Assembly (NCBI RefSeq): GCF_000524195.1
Contig: NW_020170418.1
Coordinates: 364,336-428,335 of the forward strand
Reading direction: 5' to 3'
From: Echinococcus granulosus
Taxonomy: Eukaryota; Platyhelminthes; Cestoda; Cyclophyllidea; Taeniidae
Length of the DNA: 64,000 bases
The notes beneath the pieces are model-generated. The model saw nothing but the letters and a program-made list of their open reading frames with translations, did no database searches and was not told the DNA's origin. Of the stretch, positions 51,862 through 63,800 are shown one piece after another. Numbering within the stretch: position 1 is the first letter of the stretch; the number at the start of each line of letters is the position of its first letter. The position numbers were made by a program, and so were the translations under genes.

Positions 51862-54344
51862 ATGCCCGTGTCTTTGCTGTTACGACGGAGTTTAGGATGT
51901 ATCTGTGATTTTTCAAACAAACTAACCAGCTTAAGATGCACTATTATTACTGAACAAATAAGGACAAAATTCTCTCGTGCCAGTGTGTCTGCTGCTAAGC
52001 GATGCTCTGGGGCTGCTAGAGATGTTGAAATTATTGCTATGACGGACGTTAAACGGATACCTGATGATATTAAGAACGTAAGGAAGTTGCACTTTGTAAT
52101 TCGTAGGTCCTTTTGACATCCAGTCCCAGGATCTCAGTCATCGCTGATTATGCATTTAGCGGTAAGGGGAAAATGTTACGTCCACTTTTGGTGCTTTTAA
52201 TGGCGGCTTGTGCCAATGGACACAATGATTATTCAATTATCACCTCTGACAATCCTACTCCTGTGCTTATGTTCTCTGATAGACATCTGAGTTTGTGCAA
52301 TCTTATGATGAATATTTTGCGTAGAAAACACGGTTACAGATGCTCAACATGCTATCGCTGTTATTGCCGAAATGATTCATACTGCGAGCCTTATACACGA
52401 CGATCTCATTGATAAGGCTGAGATGCGCCGGAAGAAGTTGGCGACTTATAGGAAATTTGGGAGCAAAGACGTTAGTTCTCCTATGTCCTTCACAATTGTT
52501 TTAGGCTGTTCTTGTAGGCAATGTAACTCTCTTGAAAGCTTCAGAATTGCTTGCCAAAGTGGGAGACGCGGAAGTTGTTTCCGTTCTCTCAACTGTTCTC
52601 GATGATTTAATAAGAGGTAGTAAACCTTCTTATTCATATTTCCAGGGGAATTTATGCAGCTAACATCGAATTCCGATGAGAATTACCGCTTCCACCTATA
52701 CCTTGAAAAGACGTATAAGAAAACAGCAAGTTTGATTGCCAATAGTTGTAAGGCTGTACGTTTCGTTTCCCGTCCTAGAGGGAACCAGACATGTGCCTCT
52801 CCCATTGCTTAACCGTTGCTCTCTTCAGGTCACAATTCTTTCAAAGGTCGGTGATGCACTGGCAGAGTCCGCGTATGCTTTTGGTCGCCATTTGGGCATG
52901 GCCTTTCAGTTGCTGGATGATGTTTTGGATTTCGTGGGTCAGGAAGATAAATTAGGAAAGCCAGCTGGCGGTTCCGATTTGCAACTCGGATTAGCCACTG
53001 GCCCTGTGCTCTTTGCCGCGCAGCAAGTGCGTCGCCTCTTCAGTCTTAACTATTTCAAACTTTCAATGATAGTAGATTTCAAAGTGTGTAAGTTGCACTA
53101 TTCGGTCCTCCATATTTTGTTAGGATTATCGACTATTACGTTAGCTTTTTGTTCTTGGAGTAAGTACTATCCGCAATGCATATTCTTCTGCCTTAATTGT
53201 TTGCGTATACGTTTAAAGGCTAGTCCAGAAATAGTTGCCAAATCTGGTGCGAAAAAACCCGAATTTTAAATTACGCTTTTTATGAATTACGGAAAATCGA
53301 CTCTACAATATTGGCAAAAGCAGTATTATGACAAGACATATAAATAGCCATGGTTTGGTAATCTGCAAATATCTACGCTATGGAGGTTATTTTAATCCAC
53401 GCTTAAGTAGATGCGACATTTTGTGCTCAAATTAGTGAAAATGATGACTAAATGCTACAAATTTTAAATGTTGTTTTCACTTTTTGTAAGTAAAAGCTTG
53501 TGCTGATTCCCCGGTAGTTTTGTTGTAGTTTAATGTTATTACCACTTGATGCGTTTCGCAAGTTTTGATCTGTTGGCGTTGTAAAATCTAGTTTCCCGAG
53601 CTTGAGAGGATGCTCCAAACCGGTTTTCGGACACCTGAGGATCAGAAAAAAGCCCTTGAATTCATCCACGAGGTGAGTGTTGCCATCTCTTACACTAAAA
53701 TTTTTCCTGGTGTTAAGACTTGGGAAAATCAGGTTACAGGTAGTTTGTGTGCCTTTTTTATCGCTGGGTGGACTCCTCAACGAATACATTCACGTGCTTC
53801 CGCAATGTGAAATCTCCACTCAAATTTAATCACAACTTCCTCACCTACTGTTATTTCCATCCGTTTTTTAACGCTTATTAACTAGCCTTCTCAAAGACAT
53901 GTTAAGTGGTGGTTTGTGACACCTGAACCAAATTTATACCAAGTAATTTTCAATTTCTCGAATATCTGCTTTAAATGTTAGAAATCTTGCAGTTAGATGC
54001 CTGTCTGTGCACGGTAGTTCACCGTTATTTTTCATTGACATGCTAGAACGCGTTGCACCGGCATGCTGTTGAGGTGAATGTTTTGCTCAATAGACCTTAC
54101 GATCTCAGAAGATTACTTACTCGACCATTCTATCCTCTCCTAAATCGCTACAGTTGCTTCCTGATCAATATTTTGATCGTAAAGATTTGTTTGTTTGTTT
54201 TAGTCGAATGGCGTTGGCCAGACGCGGATGCTAGCTGAATTCCACTTTCAGGAGGCACAACGCCAGTTGGGCCACTTTAAAGCTTCGGACGCCCGCAAAT
54301 GCCTCCTTCAGGTTGCAGCGACTACCCTCCTGAGGAGTTTTTAG
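51862..54344 (+). CDS. PDSS1: All-trans polyprenyl diphosphate synthase subunit 1 (PDSS1/COQ1); complete, 8 exons, 395 aa
   Basis: Builds the long isoprenoid tail of ubiquinone (and, in helminths, rhodoquinone) in mitochondria, normally with PDSS2. Exons: 51862-52077, 52107-52290, 52325-52470, 52505-52616, 52646-52755, 52829-53026, 53592-53672, 54204-54344; total 1188 nt in frame. The N-terminus MPVSLLLRRSLGC suits a mitochondrial presequence. Seen are FSGKGKMLRP, the first Asp-rich motif DDLID (residues 159-163) in MIHTASLIHDDLID, RGEFMQL, YLEKTYKKTASLIANSCKA, the second Asp-rich motif DDVLD (286-290), and LGLATGPVLFAAQQFPEL. Both motifs are intact, so the catalytic subunit looks functional. 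The first four introns are 29, 34, 34 and 29 nt; the later ones are 73, 565 and 531 nt. The exon 2-3 join (34-nt intron) is less certain because that segment is about 20 residues longer than in human. Confidence 0.95.
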
Positions 54345-54921
54345 CGACATCTTTCAGACCTCTGAACAGCCTCGTATATCAGCAAATCGTGGTGGAATGC
54401 ACATTGAGGGCTCTTAGCCTAGTTAAAGCATCTGTTTTCTGTTTCAATATGGAGCTTAGTGGCCTTTTCTGCCGGCTCATTCGCCTCGATTCCAGTCTTG
54501 TTTAGGATTTCCGGACTTCGAGTGTCTCCCTTGTACAATTGTTAGAACTTTACATGTAGCTCATGAGCCTGTGAGTCAATCACATACATAAGTGGGAACC
54601 AGAAGACTCGATGGGGCCAGATTGCACGAGAGGATTTGCCGAGTAACTGTCCGTGGGTTAGAGCAGTGAGGATTTGGCAGTATTCAGTATGCTCTCACTT
54701 TTACGGTGTGCATTTAGTTTCTTCTCCGAGGTCTACGTTATCTAATATGCCCACTTGCAATGTAAAATAGTATTGTGGTCTGTTACAGAACTCTACACAG
54801 ATGGAAATGATGGGGAGTCCTCTGTTACAAACATGATTTCTGTTAGATTATATGGACCTTTCAAGTGTCGCACTTTCCTGAGGGACTTAAAAAACTACTC
54901 TTACTACCGTAATGGATACTA

Positions 54922-55117
54922 TGTAATACGACAATGGTTTGTCCCCCGGTACTGGTGAGGCGCCACTTTCGTACTTTGAATCTGCCCCCTTGTACCTCGC
55001 TGGGTGGGCTGGCCTTTTGGGCCATGCCAATAGCCCAGACACCTTTTCTGCGCTGAATGTATATTCTGCCCGAGTATTTTGTCTTCTTTCGTCTTCAGGG
55101 CGTCTCGGGACGCTACA
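54922..55117 (-). repeat. 196-bp dispersed element, full copy in reverse orientation
   Basis: Same length and ends as the copy at 8684-8879. Flanks are ACTA (left) and ACTG (right), a 4-bp duplication with one difference. It lies between PDSS1 and DNAJB11. The long open frames across it are shared with the other copy and are artefacts of the repeat. Confidence 0.8.
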
Positions 55118-55675
55118 ACTGGTAATACGGGGACTGAAAGACGGTATGTGGTCATGTATCGTCTTGAGTCTTCCCTGACTTCGTAAGAAGCCACAGTAGC
55201 GTGGCAGAAAATATATTACTGAGGTATAGAAGAGCTGAGAAAATAACAGCACGCCTCGGAGGTCACGTTACCAGATGAAATTACAATTTGAGAGGACTCA
55301 AGTGGCATCGTAATCAAAAGCGGGGTTAAACAAATCGGCAAAGCATTGCACCCAAAATATTTGTTTCAGGGGCAGAATGCAACAAAATGGTGTTCACAGC
55401 AATTTGAGACAGAGAGGTATGGATTTGGAACAAATGTAACGTCTTGGGCTTTTTCATCACAAATTTTGTAAGGCTGTAAAGGTCCACAGTGCCCACAGTG
55501 GATTGTAAAAACGTGGTATAAGAAACGACGTTTAATTAGTGTAAGCTTTTGGTTACAAATATCTTGTGATTACTGGAAAAATAGGGCCAATTTTAAACAA
55601 CCAATCGTGTATGCACAACGCACGATTGTGTCTGTAGGTGACGTTGTAGTGTGTGCCGACGGTTTCGAGGTGGGG

Positions 55676-57919
55676 ATGCGCAATCCTGTCGCCTTGGCTG
55701 TTTTGCTTTTGCTACCTGAGTTAATTTTAAGGTAAATTTGTTTGATATACACATACTCATACAGCCAAAATCTTTATGAATACCTCGAGTTGTCAAGTTC
55801 AGCAACAGATGCCCAAATCAAGAAGGCGTATCGTCGTCTAGCAAAGCAGTACCATCCGGACAAAAGTAAAGATCCAGAAACTGAAGCAAAATTCAAGCAA
55901 GTCTCGTTTGCTTATGAGGTTAGTTCAGATGACATCTTTTGGTTATGTTTTTTTGTGACCAATTTCGTTGTGTAGTGTCTATCGGATTCAGCGAAGAGAC
56001 GTCGGTATGATTCTGGTCAAGGAATCAAAGCATGCGAAGGCGATGGCGGTGACAGTTTTGGCGACTTTGGATTCTCCAATATATTTAGCTCGATGTTTGG
56101 TGGCGGATCTGACATGCACCACGGGGAGGACAAACTTCGTGGTGCCGATATTGTTGTTGGCCTTCCTGCCTCTCTTGAAGAACTCTACAATGGCGAGTTC
56201 ATTGAAATTGTTCGTTCAAGGCCGATTAAAAAATCTAAACCGGGCACACGAGAGTGTAATTGCAGAATGGAAATGAAGACTCAATATCTGGGCCCCGGTC
56301 GCTTCCAAATGCTACAGCAGCGCGTTTGCGACCAATGCTCCGATTTTGAGTAGGTTTTTTGTTCAAGCATGTCTGTTGATAGCATTTCAACATTGCGATT
56401 TCTGCACATGTGCGGTGCTTTTTGTATGCCTAGGTTCGTCACGGAAGATCGACAAATTGAGGTGGAGATCGAACCTGGAGCTCCTGATGGCCATATTTAT
56501 TCCTTCCCAGACGAAGGTGAACCACACACAGATGGGGATAGCGGAGATCTCAAGTTTGTCATTCGGCAGCGAAAGTGAGCTATAAACTAAGCTGAAGTCG
56601 CACGAGCTTTTTATTTCTTAATCTGAAGCAACGTTTCTATAGTGCGCCAACTACTTTGAATCCCTGTTCATTTTCTCAAATCCTGCTTATTTTCTTTGCT
56701 CTTGTTCCCAATACTCCAAGTCAAAACTTTTGTGGGCACTTGAAAGTCTTTTCTACACACATTCGAACATACATCTAATCGAGGGAGTAAAATGGGTAGG
56801 TGTGGTATAATGCAGACCACTAACGTGGTCATTTACGCCACATTCCGTCTTTAAGTGTGACTGAGTGTAAGTAAGATGCAAAACATGGAAGAAGGGACAA
56901 GATGCCCGCTTTCTGATTGTGGTGACCTTTGACTCAATCGAGTCTTTCTTACAGGCATCCTGTTTTCCATCGGCGGGGCGATGACCTCTATACAAATGTG
57001 ACCATCAGTCTCACCGATGCATTAGTGGGATTCACAGTTGAGTTCACTCATTTGGATGGTCACAAGGTATGTCAACCTGTGGTTTATTCATAAAATGGGA
57101 ATATTAAAATATCTTCCTCGTTACTGGTAAAATGTATGCCTTAATGCGGTAAAATATAGTGCGCGTTATTCATCTTGCATTTCCTCTGAGTAAACTTTCC
57201 TGATTTATTTTTTAAGCGACTTCAGCAGTAGCTCTCGTGCCACATTTCCTTTTGTTATTGCTTGTTGAAGCAATTGAAGATCGTGTTTGGAACCCTTTAA
57301 AGGTTGCATTATCAAGGTGAAATTTTATAAAACATTCCTATCACAAAGAGAAATATCTCTAAGTAAGGTATATTTGCCTTTTCATCGGAGACCGGGTCTT
57401 CCATGACCTTCAAATGTGCACATTTTTAGAAATTTCCGGTTTGGCTTTAAGGAATGTTGGAATGGCGTCTTTCACGATCTTAACTACTTCTTAACGAAAC
57501 TGAGTACCTACATTCGCCCAAGAATGTTTGATTTGATGACCACACAGTGACATTAATTGAAACTCCGTGCTGATCCGTTTAAGGTGTCGCTGAAGCAGAA
57601 CCGAGTGACCTGGCCCGGAGCAGTAATGCGTGTACCAAACGAGGGCATGCCCAACTACGATGACAACGCCAAGAGGGGAAATCTCATAGTCACCTTCGAT
57701 GTGGCCTTCCCTCGGAATCGGGAACTCAGCACCAGTGAAGCAGAAGCGATCAAAAGCATTTTTGGTGAGGGCACTAGGGCCTCAGGAAAGTCTGTCACCT
57801 TCGGAGTGCCCGCTAAGCGACCCAAGGGCCTCAACGAGGGACACAATGGCCCCATCGTCTACAACGGTTTCTTGTCGAAGAGCGCTGCTGAAAAACATCT
57901 TTCTAACACCCTTACATAG
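55676..57919 (+). CDS. DNAJB11: DnaJ homolog subfamily B member 11 (ERdj3), ER-lumen co-chaperone; complete, 6 exons, 390 aa
   Basis: Stimulates BiP/GRP78 ATPase and binds unfolded clients in the ER lumen. Exons: 55676-55731, 55765-55918, 55976-56349, 56434-56574, 56955-57066, 57584-57919; total 1173 nt, one frame. Residues 1-19 ([19 protein letters not shown]) are a clear signal peptide, split by a 33-nt intron. The J domain follows, with HPD at 49-51 in [10 protein letters not shown], then a Gly/Phe-rich stretch ([18 protein letters not shown]). The paired-cysteine segment typical of ERdj3 is CNC (164, 166) and CDQC (188, 191), between them LGPGRFQM. The client-binding domain has [24 protein letters not shown] and LDGHKVSLKQ. 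The C-terminal end carries a polar insertion not in human (358 aa). At the exon 2/3 join the usual EVLSD reads ECLSD. The stop lies 1.1 kb from the convergent dynein. Confidence 0.96.
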
Positions 57920-58991
57920 CTTCTCCAGTCCAGCAGCGTTCAAATGTCTTTCAATCTGTGCATCCACCACTCACACCTCCACGGTGTCCAACAGAAGCTC
58001 CCTCCTCCCTTTTCATTTGGTGGAAACGCAAACGCATTTGACGATACTCGGCGCGTTATTGTTCTCTGTTCCCAAAAATGCAAAGCTTTCTGTATATTTG
58101 TGAATTCTAGTGAATTTTTTCAGTTGGGCAAGCTGCGTTGGCATAGTTCAAACGGTGACACAGTATTCTTTTGGGTAATTCACAGCCAAAGTAAACTATG
58201 AAACGTGAATGAAGTGAATTATTGCACGGGGAGGGGTTTATGACTCTGTAGAGTGACTGGCTGTCCATTGCACTCGAAAGTGGGCTGGATCTTCCCATGT
58301 ACCAAGTGGTTACCTGCATCATTATTTCCACTCAAGAATTGTCACTATTTCACCGCAGAGACCAAGATAAATGCAGGGAGGTCTGTAACAAACATTAGAT
58401 AGGTGGGGGGGTTTGCTTCGCCGATTTTTTGGAGAAATACCCGTTTTTAACTCATGGTACTGAAAGCCGTATGGTGATAGTGGTTGAGCACTAACACTAA
58501 GCATGGTGGTCTGGAAATAAAAAAAATTTTAGTGATATTTTCAAGTTAGACTTCAAAAGTGGTAGATGATTATTTTTAACAGTACTTGCGCAATAACGAT
58601 TAATCTACGCCCAATCAAGTCGAGCAAACGTCATAAGTACCTGGTGAAATATGCACTGGTTCTCTGGCTTCATTTGAGTAATTGTAACTACTTAGTCTTC
58701 CCATTTGTCTTTAAAATATCTGAAGCTTCAGGAGAAAGCACTTCTACCTGCAAATGGTACTGCATCGTTACCGCTGGTGACCCAGTCGTGTGAATTAAGC
58801 CTACAAGGTGGACAGCATCATCAAGTCGTGCTACTGAATTCGCATTAGTAGCTTGTTCAGGCGACAAATTGTCTCTAGTTTAAGATGGGAAAAAAAGAGA
58901 AAGCAAATACGTGGTGTAAACCTGCTATGTAATCGAGGATTTGAATTTTTCGATCGATACGAAGGTGTGGCGGCAATTAACTACAATGTGG
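57920..58991. other. Convergent 3' interval of DNAJB11 and the dynein gene
   Basis: About 1.07 kb between the two stop codons. It should hold both 3' UTRs; only one canonical poly(A) hexamer (+ strand, 58516) is noted. No coding signal. Confidence 0.5.
58516..58521 (+). promoter_or_regulatory. Possible polyadenylation signal AATAAA for DNAJB11
   Basis: First canonical hexamer I see after the DNAJB11 stop, about 600 nt downstream. A variant hexamer nearer the stop could be used instead. Confidence 0.25.
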
Positions 58992-61900
58992 CTAATCGTC
59001 CAATTGACAGAGCAGAGCGACTCCGCGTAGGATCCAGTGCTCCGGTGCCTTCTCCGTCGGCAGATCTATAGCGAGCACAAAGTTGGTGGAGTGGCCGGTG
59101 GTCGAGAGGACGCCACGACGCTCACTTGTCTTGTAGACTGGAGTCTGGTAGGTGCGCCGTGGCATAAGGTCAGTCTTCTGTATTGGAATCAACCGTATCT
59201 ATCCAAGCACAATAAATATGATTTTTTCTATCCACATAGCATACTTTCTTTACAAAGGTGGTAGTATTGAACGGGTAGAACTACCCTCTTGAATTTGAAC
59301 AATTGTGACTGATTCCCTTACGTGAAGAAGGAAGTGTAATTACGGTCAAAGTAGCCATAATTATGATCTCTAGTAGACAAGCATAAAGCTCATCAATGGT
59401 TAGTAAAACAGCTTCAGGAAACTTCATTTGCATCATTTACTGTGGGTACAGAATCTTGTAAAATCTTTGGAAGCGACTCATCAACCACTTTTTTTGCTCT
59501 GTTCCATCGAGCCCCATCGAGGAAGAGTCCGTAGACATAGGCTCCTAAAGGAAACCAAATATTGACAAAAATTCTAAAAAACTCATATCATCATCCACTC
59601 CGTCTATTTAAAAAAAAGTGTTAAAAATTCTTCTGAATTTGGCTTCAACACCCTGTTTTTGGAGCTTTACTGAGATAGATCAACTGAAGGTCTGATTTGA
59701 TAAATCATATTTTTAAGAAACGGTATGTAAACACAATTCCGGAGGGCAATGCGGCTGCTTTGGAGAAATGAACAGAGTACTGCAAAAGCATTTTAATTTT
59801 TAGATCCATTTAAGCTGATCTAGAAGGCCTACCATCTGCGGGTGGTTCACTGAACTCATGGTCTTCCATGACCTCGAAATCGAAAGTGAGCAGGTCAATG
59901 GGAATCGCGTACTTTCGAGCGTAGTTCTGCTGCACACCAGTGAGGAAAGCTTGTGTAAAGAAGAAGCCGGAAATCCAGAAGTTCGGTGGTGCGCCATTGT
60001 CACACCACTCCTAAATAAGGCGAATTGCATCAGTGAGGAGCAGTCACTGGACGCAACTCCGATTTGATGCATCTCAAAAAATTTTGACGAACTTAAGAAC
60101 GGTGCAACCTAGTGGTTTGAAATCATGATTGGCATTAGCAGCTTTGTTAAGGTGAAATAAAAGTAGTTTGCGGGAAAATATGTAACGAGGCCTTAAGCAA
60201 TGACGCATCACTCTAGCGTTGCGGCTTAAGACAAAGCGACTGACATTCCTGTGTTGAAAGGCTGTCTTGAGTATTTCGATGATCTCTTATGCGCATAATG
60301 TGTGTATACTTCTACTAAGCATCAGTTAAAGACATCAAACTGAAAAATTTAGGATCTCACTGACTTCTCTAAACATTTGGATTTACATGGTGCGACTAAC
60401 GTATTCAATGACCTCACATCTGACTCCCTTTTTTCATTCTCAACACAAAATCATTCAGCACACCTGGAAAAACTGGATTCGGAGCAAAAAGTCGTTGATA
60501 TAGGAGCCTAGTGGTTTGAGTGAAGGGTAGGATTTAGCCATCCACATTGCGGGAATCTTAGACTCGAGGATGGAGACGACCACGTTCTCGAAATCGGGTG
60601 ACATCACAATCAGACCTTTAATGGCTTTGCGTAGGTCAGTCAGACTGGTGCGAATTATGTCAAGCAGCCGGTTAAAGCGCGTCAGCTCCTGGACCAGCAC
60701 TGTATTCATACTTTGCTCATAGAGGGTAGGGTACTTGCGTAAGATCAACTCAAGGTCGAAGTTTTCGGGCAGGCGACTAAGGATGCCCGTTGTCACGTCT
60801 TCCAAGGTCTCATCCTGCGAGGCTCCCGATGATGAGCCTCCTTTTGACTAGAAACAAGTAAAATGAACTTTTATGAATTCTTGCTTTAATAGATCCAAAA
60901 TGTGCATGAGTTCCACTAGTTTAAAATGCAGAAAATATGAGTTTAGAAAACTTACTAATTTAAAAAATACAAACTTCCAATACATACCTGTTATTTGTTC
61001 CCATGCTCCTAAACGATAACCAATGCCCAAAAATTGCAAAATTCTGCAATTATATATTCAACAACTAGCATCCAGTTAAGTCGATATGCCAACCTGCGTA
61101 AGAAGAGCACTATTGAAAAGCAGTGCCGTTTCCTGATTGTCTTTGGTTATGTCAGCATTTGGATGCATTCCAAAGATCTCCGGAGAAGGATTTAATGGAA
61201 GCGTCTTGATGAAATCAATGTACTCTTCATACTGGGGAAAAATAAAACAAATTTACGGCATGACGCTCCAATGAATACCTCTTTCATAAACGAAGACCTA
61301 AGAAGTATTCAGTTATACAAAACCTAACGAACCCTGCGTAGCATTATGGTATCTTTAGAGGAGTAGACCTTCTCCCTCGCGCCAATAACCATAATTTACC
61401 CAAAAGATGCGCTTATACTAATAAACCTGAACTATCGCCTAAACAAGAAAATTAGGGATAATATATTACGCTTTTACAGTGCTACTAGATGCCGTTAATG
61501 AGGGCAGACTTTGTCCTCTCGTAAATTGATAACTACCCCAAATTGAACTTAAAAAATTACTCCTACTCGATTACTTAAACTCAAAAATTGTTTATTATTG
61601 CCAAATTTAAAATCAATTTTATTTGTTATACCGACAGCATAGATGAATGCTGGTTGAGAAACAGAGCAGTTCAACAGAGATTCCCAGTTTTGAAGTGAGA
61701 AGAAAGAATTTACACATACTTACGGTTCTTTCGGATGGGACGTAATAAAGTCCACTTTCGTCAAACTTATAATCTGGATCTTCAACCAATGCGGGACAGT
61801 AAAATTTCTCTAAAATGGTCAAAAGGGTGCGGCGATCCCAACTGTCCGTTACTCTACCACCGTAATTGCATTCTCCCGTCAGGTACCGAAGTGCCTCATA

Positions 61901-63800
61901 ATGAACCGTCTAGAAAAGTAATTAAAGTAACACATTATTTTTGAAATGAATACCTGAAAAGAGTGAAATACACTGTTTTCACTTTAGTGGATTTAAGAGT
62001 GAATAAACCCCATCAACTAGGGTCTTAAGGGAAAGTAACTGATTAAACCACCTTTCAGAGTTCAAAGTTGCAAAGTGTTTCAAAAACTGAGCTTCAAATA
62101 GTTTTCAGGTGTGATTCACATTGGTAATGTGAATACGCATGATTAAAGACTCCCTTGATAAAAATCCTTACATCATACTGATTGAGGAACATGTGCAATT
62201 GTCGAACAGAAATCCGCAAATCAGTTTCATTGAACTCGTAGAGATTATTCCATCCAAGAGGTCCGAACTTCCTCCTCTCCTGCACTACCGCATGGAAAAA
62301 GATCAAACCGTAAAGCATTCGCTTCCACGTGCCCTGCTTGAGACAAGTGGAGAAGAACTCTGGATCAGCGATGGGGTCACTCAGGTAGGATCGCCAGAGG
62401 TTGAATCTCAGACCCTTTGGAGGCTCGTTAGTCATTTTGACACCATTCTGCAAAATAGTTACGGGGAAATTGGAACTGGGATAACTGGTCAACCACAGTC
62501 GAAAATCGGGATGGGTGGTGTTCGGTTCGATCTCGTCCACAAGCTTCTCCAAAGTAGGCATCCAGGAGGGAGCCAGATGGCAGTTCTGCAAAAGGACCCA
62601 CGTACCCTCCTTGATGGCATTTTCCATCATCCGTTGGGCAATAGGACCCTGGCCTTGACCCAACGAGAGAGACTCAAACTTGGTGCCGCCGAAGCCAATA
62701 TCGTCTGCGAATTTGAGTAATGCGGCCATAGGATCAGAGCCAGGTGAGAGCACGAAGAGTAGAGGCGTGATGCTGTTTGAGTCTGCAAAAGAGCCGGGCA
62801 AGTCGAACGGCGGTGGCTCAATAAATTTTTTCCCCAGATAGTCGGTAACGTAGTCCTGAACAATAGATGTCATCCTGTCGGGCCGAAGAATGCGGATGAA
62901 GAGCATTTTGCCAAGGTAGTCTGTAATCTCCTCGTCGTAGGGTTTGGGCAGAGGGATTGTGTGTGGATTTGGGTGGTCGTAAATTGCTTGATATTGCGCT
63001 AATCGACTGGTGAAATTTTCTCTGAGCTTGGTAAATCTTGGCAGTGCTGACATACGACAGAGTTCATCCCACTGCTTTGCCGGAAGCCAAGACGAAGGGT
63101 TGGAGTGTGGATTGTCGAGACCAACGCCACCAGTGAGGAGAAATCGCCATTCTGTCTCGTTTATCTCCTTCCTATGTTTACCTAAATTTATCACCAGTAG
63201 GAAGGAGAAGAGTAGTTTGTCCTTTTCAAACAGGGATCGACAGACGTTGCAGTAGAGCGAGTACGTAATGTAATCTTTCAAGATCTCTAACCGCTGTTGT
63301 AAATCGTCTGATTTGTCTGAATTTTCAATGGCTAAGTTGAAGAGATTTATGAACCAGCTGAGAGAATACTGGTACATCGGATCAATGTTAGCCATGTCGA
63401 CAATGGAAAAAAAGAGAACTGAGGTATAAATGGCAATAGGAAGGTAGCCCATCCTGGCAACATCAATTTTCTTCTCTGTCTCTTCAAAGTAAGATTGTTT
63501 CTCCACGATCTCATTAGAGAGTTCCTTGGAGGAGTTGAGTACCTGGATGGCACTCTCGTCCTCTAGAATGTTGCCCTCTGATGCAGAAAGCACGGTGAGG
63601 ATCTGATCTTCCAGCTCCTTCAGCTTCTTCTTGTTTGCAGCGCCTTGAAGAATGAGTTTATTTTTCTCGTCCTCAAGCTCAGGTCGTTCACGTGCTACCA
63701 CAATGCCTAGTAACTGGTCATTAAGCCCTTCGCTGGTAATCATGAAGTTCACCAAGGTCACTTTCACTGCAACCTCAGGCATATAGTGTGGATTTCGAAG
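58992..63800 (-). CDS. Axonemal dynein heavy chain (DNAH3/7/12 group), C-terminal 941 residues; gene continues past the right edge
   Basis: Motor subunit of a single-headed inner-arm dynein of cilia or flagella. Visible exons in order: 62172-63800, 61724-61909, 61094-61231, 60464-60847, 59833-60010, 59441-59544, 58992-59198; phases agree and sum to 2826 nt including the stop. The first visible exon begins [16 protein letters not shown] (end of AAA5) and runs through the linking helices and AAA6 ([28 protein letters not shown]). The rest is the dynein C-terminal domain: [88 protein letters not shown], and the family ending [11 protein letters not shown]. The window's last 200 bases read as intron ending in TTCTATTTAG. 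Assignment within the DNAH3/7/12 group is by general resemblance. It would be expressed in flame cells, sensory cilia or sperm. Confidence 0.97.

Noticed and set aside
54887..55252. 121-codon reverse-strand frame (and the 95-codon frame at 8630-8917) as a protein gene
   Set aside because: Both frames lie across copies of the same 196-bp repeat and share its translation (TRAEY.FS.EKVSGLLAWPK); they are repeat read-through.
62139..62720. 193-codon + strand frame
   Set aside because: Exactly antisense to the dynein exon 62172-63800, whose reverse-strand translation is strongly conserved.
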